Of a stretch of DNA of 26,477 nucleotides, positions 20,687-26,477 are shown piece by piece. Below the pieces are notes generated by a model. That model ran no database searches and was not told the DNA's origin. It saw only the letters and a program-made list of their open reading frames with translations. The position numbers were made by a program, and so were the translations under genes. The DNA lies in the IMG/VR virus record IMGVR_UViG_3300022752_000334, positions 1 to 26,477 of that record; one strand, written 5' to 3'. The stretch's first letter is position 1, and each line of letters opens with the position of its first letter. The DNA is from a virus.

Positions 20687-23178
20687 GATTTTATACAAAC
20701 GTTCAAATGATCGGAGATAACTTTTTAGTTCGTGGATATGAAGATGGAAAAAGCTTCATGACGAAAGAAAAGTTTAATCCGACTTTTTTTGTTCCTTCTA
20801 ATAAGGAAACAAAGTATAAAACTTTGACGGGGGAATGTGTTGAATCTATTCAACCGGGATATGTTCGTGATTGTCGAGAATTTGTTAAAAAATATGAAAA
20901 TATAGATAATTTCAAAATTTATGGAAATGATAGATATATCTATCAATATATTTCAGAAAAGTATTCGGAAGATGAAATCAAATTTGATATTAATAAAATT
21001 AAACTTTTGACTTTGGATATTGAGGTTGCTTCTGAGGAAGGATTTCCAGATGTAGAATCTTGTTCGGAAGAAATTCTTACAATCACAATTCAAGATTATG
21101 CCACTAAAAAAATTATTACTTGGGGAGTAAAACCATTTAACAATACTCAAAAAAATGTAAAATATATTCAATGCTCTTCTGAGCATCATCTTCTTTCTCA
21201 TTTTATTGATCATTGGGACGCAAATATTCCTGAGGTTATTACTGGATGGAATATTCAACTATATGACGTGCCTTATATTTGTGGAAGACTGTATAGGGTT
21301 TTGGGAGAAAAACAAATGAAACGTTTTTCTCCCTGGGGACTAGTAAGTCAAGATGAAATTTATATTTCGGGAAGAAAAAATATTGTTTATGATGTTGGGG
21401 GAATTACTCAACTTGACTATTTGGAATTGTATAAAAAGTTTACATATACAAATCAAGAGTCTTATCGTCTAGATCATATTGCTTTTGTTGAATTGGGGCA
21501 GAAAAAACTAGATCACTCTGAATTTGATACTTTTAAAGATTTTTATACTCAAAATTGGCAAAAGTTTGTTGAATATAATATTGTTGACGTAGAGCTTGTT
21601 GACCGATTGGAAGACAAAATGAAATTGATTGAGCTCGCAATTACTATGGCATACGATGCAAAAGTTAATTTTGCTGATGTATTTTATCAAGTTAGAATGT
21701 GGGATAATATAATCTACAATTACCTCAAAAAAAGAAATATTGTTATTCCCCCTAAGGAGAAAACTTCTAAAAATGAAAAATATGCTGGTGCCTATGTAAA
21801 AGAACCTAAACCTGGAGTGTATGATTGGGTGGTTAATTTTGATTTAAACAGCCTATATCCACATTTAATTATGGAGTTTAATATTAGCCCAGAAACTCTT
21901 GTTGATGAAAGACATCCAACAATCACTGTAGATAAAATTCTGAATCAAGAACTTTCTTTTGAAACGTATAAGGACTATGCGGTATGTGCAAATGGAGCAA
22001 TGTATCGCAAAGATGTTCGTGGGTTTCTTCCAGAACTGATGGAAAAAATGTATAACGACCGAGTTATTTTTAAGAAAAAAATGCTTGTCGCTAAACAACA
22101 ATATGAAAAAACTCCAACAAAAGAAATAGAAAAGGAAATTGCTAGATGTAATAATATTCAAATGGCAAAAAAGATTTCTTTGAATTCTGCTTATGGTGCA
22201 ATTGGTAATCAGTATTTCCGTTATTATAAACTTGAAAATGCTGAAGCAATTACTTTAAGTGGCCAGGTTGCAATTCGTTGGGTTGAAAATAAGATGAATG
22301 TTTACTTAAACAAACTTCTCAAAACGGAGAATATTGATTATGTTATTGCTTCTGATACTGATTCCATTTATCTTCATATGGGTCCTTTGGTCGAGACTAT
22401 ATTCAAAGGAAGAGAGAAAACTACTGAAAGCGTTGTTTCGTTCCTTGATAAGATCTGTCAGATGGAACTTGAGGAGTATATTGAAGGTTGCTACCAAGAA
22501 TTGGCCAACTACGTAAATGCATATGACCAAAAGATGCAGATGAAACGAGAGAATATTGCTGATCGTGGAATCTGGACTGCTAAAAAAAGATACATTCTTA
22601 ATGTCTGGGATAGTGAGGGTGTGCGATATAAAGAACCAAAACTGAAGATGATGGGCATTGAGGCAGTCAAATCTTCTACACCAGCACCTTGTCGTCAAAT
22701 GATTAAGGATGCTTTGAAACTAATGATGAGTGGAAGTGAAAATGATGTAATTAATTTTATTGATAAGAGTCGAAGAGAATTTAAAAATTTATTACCACAG
22801 AATATTGCATTTCCAAGAACCGCATCTGATGTTCAAAAATATTCGTCATCTTCAAACATATATGCGCCCAAAACTCCAATTCATGTGAGAGGGGCTCTTT
22901 TGTTTAATCATTACATTAAACAAAAAAATCTTACTCACAAATATTCTTTGATTAATAATGGTGAAAAAGTTAAGTTTATTTTTTTAAAGAAACCAAACAC
23001 AATCCATGAGAATGTAATTTCTTTCATTCAAGATTTTCCTAAAGAGTTGGGACTTGACAAATATATCGATTATGACTTACAATTTGAGAAAGCATTTCTA
23101 GATCCACTCAAAGCAATTCTTGATGCAATTGGGTGGAGTGTAGAAAAAACTGTAAACCTTGAATCATTTTTTGCCTAA
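20683..23178 (+). CDS. 43: DNA polymerase gp43
   Basis: This is the family B replicative polymerase. The 831 residues are somewhat shorter than T4 (898). The exonuclease motifs are intact: LDIEVA (Asp112, Glu114), GWNIQLYDVPYI with Asp195, and YNIVDVELVD with Asp302. Polymerase motif A is NFDLNSLYP (Asp387), motif B KKISLNSAYG and motif C SDTDS (Asp558, Asp560). Both synthesis and proofreading should work. The extreme C-terminus NLESFFA looks like the short hydrophobic tail that contacts the sliding clamp in T4-type polymerases. The start overlaps the preceding stop and the end touches a 42-residue frame (TAATG). Confidence 0.97.
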   Translation: MRFYTNVQMIGDNFLVRGYEDGKSFMTKEKFNPTFFVPSNKETKYKTLTGECVESIQPGYVRDCREFVKKYENIDNFKIYGNDRYIYQYISEKYSEDEIKFDINKIKLLTLDIEVASEEGFPDVESCSEEILTITIQDYATKKIITWGVKPFNNTQKNVKYIQCSSEHHLLSHFIDHWDANIPEVITGWNIQLYDVPYICGRLYRVLGEKQMKRFSPWGLVSQDEIYISGRKNIVYDVGGITQLDYLELYKKFTYTNQESYRLDHIAFVELGQKKLDHSEFDTFKDFYTQNWQKFVEYNIVDVELVDRLEDKMKLIELAITMAYDAKVNFADVFYQVRMWDNIIYNYLKKRNIVIPPKEKTSKNEKYAGAYVKEPKPGVYDWVVNFDLNSLYPHLIMEFNISPETLVDERHPTITVDKILNQELSFETYKDYAVCANGAMYRKDVRGFLPELMEKMYNDRVIFKKKMLVAKQQYEKTPTKEIEKEIARCNNIQMAKKISLNSAYGAIGNQYFRYYKLENAEAITLSGQVAIRWVENKMNVYLNKLLKTENIDYVIASDTDSIYLHMGPLVETIFKGREKTTESVVSFLDKICQMELEEYIEGCYQELANYVNAYDQKMQMKRENIADRGIWTAKKRYILNVWDSEGVRYKEPKLKMMGIEAVKSSTPAPCRQMIKDALKLMMSGSENDVINFIDKSRREFKNLLPQNIAFPRTASDVQKYSSSSNIYAPKTPIHVRGALLFNHYIKQKNLTHKYSLINNGEKVKFIFLKKPNTIHENVISFIQDFPKELGLDKYIDYDLQFEKAFLDPLKAILDAIGWSVEKTVNLESFFA

Positions 23179-23306
23179 TGATTAAACTGAATTATTATAT
23201 CAAAGAGTTTCCAAACACAACACTCTTTAAATTTTTTAAAACCGAAGAAGCAGTAGAGATGTTTAAATCACAAAATCCAGATTATGTTTTTATTGGAGAT
23301 AAGTGA
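23178..23306 (+). CDS. 42-residue protein between gp43 and UvsX
   Basis: This short frame starts in a TAATG overlap with the gp43 stop and ends in a TGATG overlap with the uvsX start. It encodes MIKLNYYIKEFPNTTLFKFF, then KTEEAVEMFKSQNPDYVFIG and DK. It looks like a beta-hairpin followed by a helix and a strand. Filling the whole gap with perfect coupling at both ends makes a real gene likely. No motif reveals a function. Confidence 0.65.
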   Translation: MIKLNYYIKEFPNTTLFKFFKTEEAVEMFKSQNPDYVFIGDK

Positions 23307-24307
23307 TGGATTTTCTTAAAGATATTGTAAAAGAAATTGGGGGAGACTATACTCAACTGGCATCAGAAATTGATGAGACCGAAACTTATGTTGATACAGG
23401 TTCATACATTTTTAATGCACTGGTTTCGGGTAGCATTTTTGGTGGTGTATCTGGCAATAAGATTACTGCTATTGCTGGAGAGTCTTCTACTGGAAAGACT
23501 TTTTTCTCTCTCGCCGTGGTTAAGAATTTTCTTGATACTCATTCCGATGGTTACTGTCTCTACTTCGACACTGAGGCTGCCATCACTAAATCTCTTGTAG
23601 AATCTCGTGGAATTGATACTTCTCGTCTTGTCGTTGTTAATGTCGTTACAATAGAAGAGTTTCGCACAAAGGCACTTAAGGCAGTTGATATATATCTTAA
23701 GAAACCATTAGAAGATCGCAAACCTTGCATTTTTGTATTAGACTCTCTTGGTATGCTTTCTACTGAAAAAGAAATTACTGATGCACTTAACGATAAACAA
23801 GTTCGTGATATGACCAAATCTCAACTGGTCAAAGGTGCATTCCGAATGCTCACACTCAAACTAGGTCAAGCAAATGTCCCCCTCATTGTCACAAATCATA
23901 CATACGATGTCATCGGAGCTTACGTACCAACTAAGGAAATGGGAGGAGGTTCTGGACTCAAATATGCAGCAAGCACGATCATTTATCTCAGCAAAAAGAA
24001 AGAAAAGGATGGAACAGAAGTGGTCGGCAATATTATCAAGGCTAAGACTGCTAAATCGCGTTTGAGTAAAGAAAATAAAGATGTTGAAATCCGCCTATTT
24101 TACGATGAGCGCGGTCTTGATCGTTACTACGGTCTTCTTGAGCTTGGTGAGATTGGTGGACTTTGGAAAAATGTAGCAGGGCGTTATGAGATTAACGGTA
24201 AAAAACTTTATGCCAAAGAAATCTTTAAAGATCCAGAAAAATATTTTACTGCCGAAGTAATGCAGGCACTTGACGAAACTGCACAAAAAGAATTTAGTTA
24301 TGGTTAA
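23306..24307 (+). CDS. uvsX: Recombinase UvsX
   Basis: UvsX is the RecA-like strand-exchange protein of T4-like phages, loaded by UvsY. The ATG at 23306 is chosen because it overlaps the preceding stop; a GTG three bases upstream is less likely. The 333 residues are shorter than T4 UvsX (about 391), mainly at the C-terminus. Walker A is GESSTGKT (58-65) and Walker B FVLDSLGML (143-151). A loop L2-like segment with GGGSGLKYAAS follows, and GNIIKAKTAKSR supplies basic DNA-contact residues. The protein appears complete and active. The stop overlaps the next gene by eight bases. Confidence 0.95.
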   Translation: MDFLKDIVKEIGGDYTQLASEIDETETYVDTGSYIFNALVSGSIFGGVSGNKITAIAGESSTGKTFFSLAVVKNFLDTHSDGYCLYFDTEAAITKSLVESRGIDTSRLVVVNVVTIEEFRTKALKAVDIYLKKPLEDRKPCIFVLDSLGMLSTEKEITDALNDKQVRDMTKSQLVKGAFRMLTLKLGQANVPLIVTNHTYDVIGAYVPTKEMGGGSGLKYAASTIIYLSKKKEKDGTEVVGNIIKAKTAKSRLSKENKDVEIRLFYDERGLDRYYGLLELGEIGGLWKNVAGRYEINGKKLYAKEIFKDPEKYFTAEVMQALDETAQKEFSYG

Positions 24308-24857
24308 ATTATCTGATTTAATCAAAGTATATGATAATTCTTTAGAACCTAAAGTTTGTGTTGAATTAGTCAACATTTTCGAAAATCTAAAAGAACTTCA
24401 TGAAAGAATTGAGAATAATAAAAAACCAAATTTTACTCAATTAAACCTAACAGAAGTTTCTAAAAATGATAAAAAAATAAATTCAATACACCAACTTTTA
24501 ATTAAAAAAACTTTTGAATATAAAAAAGATTATTATAATTTTATTGATGAAAGATGTTTTCCTTTAGAAAATACTTTTGAACAGTTTCGTATCAAAAAGT
24601 ATTTGAATGATGGCAATGATACCTTTGACTGTCATGTTGATGTCACAGATTATGCATCAGCAAGAAGATTTCTTTCTTTTATGTGGTATCTTAATGATGT
24701 TGAAGATGGTGGTGAAACCATATTTAATAATCTTTCTATAAAACCCGAAACTGGTAAACTGATTGTATTTCCACCTTTATGGATGTTTCCTCATATAGGT
24801 AAACCTCCATTGAGTAATAATAAGTATATTCTAAGCACCTATTTGCACTATAAGTAA
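24300..24857 (+). CDS. 2-oxoglutarate and Fe(II)-dependent oxygenase
   Basis: The ATG at 24300 gives 185 residues; the longer frame upstream lies inside uvsX. The iron-binding triad is visible as HVD (His112, Asp114) and His165 in FPHIGKP, with Lys175 as the likely 2-oxoglutarate contact. The domain reads RFLSFMWYLNDVEDGGETIF and TGKLIVFPP, typical of prolyl 4-hydroxylase-type enzymes. Such oxygenases are common in cyanophages, and their substrates are unknown; protein or nucleic acid hydroxylation are both possible. It lies between uvsX and gp41 with overlaps at both ends, so it is made with replication proteins. Its base composition is more AT-rich than uvsX, suggesting a later insertion. 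Confidence 0.9.
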   Translation: MVKLSDLIKVYDNSLEPKVCVELVNIFENLKELHERIENNKKPNFTQLNLTEVSKNDKKINSIHQLLIKKTFEYKKDYYNFIDERCFPLENTFEQFRIKKYLNDGNDTFDCHVDVTDYASARRFLSFMWYLNDVEDGGETIFNNLSIKPETGKLIVFPPLWMFPHIGKPPLSNNKYILSTYLHYK

Positions 24858-26233
24858 TGGATAAAGTTGAATTTCTAATTCTTAGAAACCTCATTTATAA
24901 AGAAGAATATCTTAGAAAAGTAATACCTTTTATTAAAGCAGAATATTTTGAAGACAGCAATCAAAAAATTGTTTTTGAAGAAATTTTAAAATTTGTGCAA
25001 AAATATAATCAACTTGCTACAAAGGAAGTTCTTTGTATTGAAGTTGAAAAGCGTAAAGATATTACTGATACTTCTTTTAAAGAAATCACTCAGATGATTA
25101 GTTATCTGGATGATGAACCTACAGAGTTTAATTGGTTAGTCGATACGACTGAAAAGTGGTGTCGTGATCGTGCTATCTATCTTGCTCTTATGGAGTCTAT
25201 TCATATTGCAGACGGAAAAGATGAAAAGAAAAATCGTGATAGTATTCCCAGTATTCTTTCCGATGCTCTTGCTGTATCTTTTGATACTCATATTGGGCAT
25301 GATTATCTGCTAGACTATGAGAAACGTTATGAGTCCTATCATAGAAAGGAAGAAAAAATTGAATTTGACCTGGAATTTTTTAACAAAATCACAAAAGGTG
25401 GTCTACCTAACAAGACTCTCAATATCGCTCTTGCTGGTACGGGTGTCGGAAAAAGTCTCTTTATGTGCCATGTGGCTTCTTCCGTCTTATTGCAAGGCAG
25501 GAATGTTCTCTATATCACTCTTGAAATGGCAGAGGAAAGAATTGCTGAAAGAATTGACGCAAATCTTTTGAATGTCAATATTCAAAATATTTCCGAATTG
25601 CCCAAACAAATGTTTGAGAGTAAGGTTACAAACCTCGCAAAGAAAACTCAAGGCACTCTTATAATTAAAGAGTATCCTACTGCATCTGCTCATAGTGGAC
25701 ATTTTAAGTCACTTCTTAACGAGTTAGCACTTAAGAAATCATTTAGACCTGATATCATTTTTATTGATTACCTTAATATTTGTGCTTCCTCTAGGTATCG
25801 AGGAAATAGTAACATCAATTCTTATACATTTGTCAAGGCAATTGCTGAAGAACTTAGGGGACTTGCCGTTGAGTCTAATGTCCCAATCGTCTCCGCCACT
25901 CAGACCACTCGTTCGGGTTATGGTAACTCTGATGTTGAACTTACTGATACTAGTGAATCGTTTGGTCTTCCTGCTACTGCTGATCTTATGTTTGCCCTTA
26001 TTAGCACTGAAGAGTTAGAAGGACTTGGACAAATTTTGGTAAAACAACTTAAGAATCGTTACAATGATCCAACTATGAATAAAAGATTTGTTGTAGGAAT
26101 TGATCGCGCAAAAATGAGACTTTATGATGTAGATCAGACTGCACAAAACGATATTCTTGACAATGGGCAAGAAGAGGAGTATGATAACGAAGAAAAGAAA
26201 CCTAAGAAAACGTTTGAGGGATTTAAGTTTTGA
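24857..26233 (+). CDS. 41: Replicative helicase gp41
   Basis: gp41 is the DnaB-type hexameric helicase that opens the replication fork and pairs with the primase gp61. The 458 residues match T4 (475). The N-terminal domain (1-150) is helical. The RecA-like core has Walker A AGTGVGKS (193-200), a LYITLEM segment and Walker B IIFIDYLN (300-307), followed by an arginine-finger region near QLKNRYNDP and RFVVGIDRAKMRLYDVD. The C-terminal tail is acidic then basic (EEEYDNEEKKPKKT). The ATG overlaps the oxygenase stop by one base (TAATG). No primase or loader gp59 is in the window. Confidence 0.95.
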   Translation: MDKVEFLILRNLIYKEEYLRKVIPFIKAEYFEDSNQKIVFEEILKFVQKYNQLATKEVLCIEVEKRKDITDTSFKEITQMISYLDDEPTEFNWLVDTTEKWCRDRAIYLALMESIHIADGKDEKKNRDSIPSILSDALAVSFDTHIGHDYLLDYEKRYESYHRKEEKIEFDLEFFNKITKGGLPNKTLNIALAGTGVGKSLFMCHVASSVLLQGRNVLYITLEMAEERIAERIDANLLNVNIQNISELPKQMFESKVTNLAKKTQGTLIIKEYPTASAHSGHFKSLLNELALKKSFRPDIIFIDYLNICASSRYRGNSNINSYTFVKAIAEELRGLAVESNVPIVSATQTTRSGYGNSDVELTDTSESFGLPATADLMFALISTEELEGLGQILVKQLKNRYNDPTMNKRFVVGIDRAKMRLYDVDQTAQNDILDNGQEEEYDNEEKKPKKTFEGFKF

Positions 26234-26477
26234 TTAACATTACTAAAGAAAAACTAGATAGCGGATACATTAAATTTACTATGAATGAAAGCAAAGTTAT
26301 CGACACAAAAAAATATATTGAGTTTGTTGGACAGACTACAAGTTCTGCAAGTAGTGACTTTGCCGCACTTCTTGCACGTATGACCGAACTTGAAGTGTCG
26401 GATGATGCAAATATTCCTCGTCTTTTAACTGCTGCTCTTGGTATGACTGCAGAAGCAGGTGAATTTACTGAGGTTGT
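26230..26477 (+). CDS. mazG: MazG-like nucleotide pyrophosphohydrolase, 5' part
   Basis: The frame runs from a TTG that overlaps the gp41 stop to the window end, giving 82 residues. The segment IPRLLTAALGMTAEAGEFTE carries the AEAGEFTE part of the MazG-type fold, where Glu residues bind Mg2+. Cyanophage MazG proteins hydrolyse nucleoside triphosphates and may alter nucleotide pools or alarmone levels. An ATG at 26281 is an alternative start and would remove 17 residues without touching the core motif. The rest of the catalytic helices lie beyond the window. The family call rests on this one motif plus typical cyanophage content. Confidence 0.75.
   Translation, partial: MINITKEKLDSGYIKFTMNESKVIDTKKYIEFVGQTTSSASSDFAALLARMTELEVSDDANIPRLLTAALGMTAEAGEFTEV

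Noticed and set aside
1-26477. Search for tRNA genes, CRISPR arrays, transposases and integrase attachment sites
   Set aside because: Nothing with a cloverleaf, regular spaced repeats or recombinase motifs was seen by eye; weak tRNA-like folds could be missed without a covariance search.

Overview
This window is one block of the core genome of a T4-like marine myovirus, most likely a cyanophage infecting Prochlorococcus or Synechococcus. The T4 core is in the usual cyanomyovirus order: gp21, gp22, gp23, gp3-like, UvsY, UvsW, gp55, gp47, gp46, then gp45, gp44, gp62, RegA, gp43, UvsX, gp41. Interspersed are genes typical of cyanophages: a CobS-type AAA+ ATPase, an Hsp20 chaperone, a 2OG-Fe(II) oxygenase, a MazG-like pyrophosphohydrolase and a DUF3110-like protein. 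The DNA is AT-rich, every gene I accept is on the plus strand, and genes are tightly packed with many ATGA, TAATG or short overlaps. I see no tRNA, CRISPR array, insertion sequence or photosynthesis gene. No stretch above 300 bases lacks a gene. The host is inferred from gene content only.

Region 1 (1-4366) is the head module: the end of an unrecognised gene, a small probable virion protein, the prohead protease gp21, the scaffold gp22 with two polyglutamate tracts, and the major capsid protein gp23. T4-type late promoters (A/TATAAATA) lie between these genes. A strong terminator follows gp23, and a TCTAAATA late promoter follows that.

Region 2 (4375-10975) holds a gp3-like tail completion protein, then recombination and transcription genes: UvsY, UvsW, a small Sm-like-looking protein, the late sigma factor gp55 behind a near-consensus early promoter, and the gp47/gp46 nuclease with two small companion genes.

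Region 3 (11009-15143) holds a 738-residue protein combining an HExxH metallopeptidase motif with a VWA domain, a probable internal head protein with a T4-style capsid-targeting N-terminus, a 61-residue unknown, and CobS. The VWA protein and CobS look like a CobT/CobS-type pair.

Region 4 (15144-19515) is the replication operon, probably started by a sigma70-type promoter inside the 3' end of cobS: a DUF3310 protein, sliding clamp gp45, a possible glycosylase-family protein, clamp loader gp44, a Dam methylase inserted between gp44 and gp62, gp62 and RegA, closed by a terminator.

Region 5 (19516-26477) holds Hsp20, then a compact regulatory knot (late promoter, terminator hairpin and consensus early promoter within 90 bases), two more Sm-like-looking small genes, DNA polymerase gp43, a 42-residue ORF, UvsX, the oxygenase, helicase gp41 and the start of a MazG-like gene cut by the window end.

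The observations I rate highest are the capsid-targeting internal protein, the CobT/CobS-like protease-ATPase pair, the regulatory knot at 20023-20109, the three related small proteins, and the Dam gene inside the clamp-loader operon.
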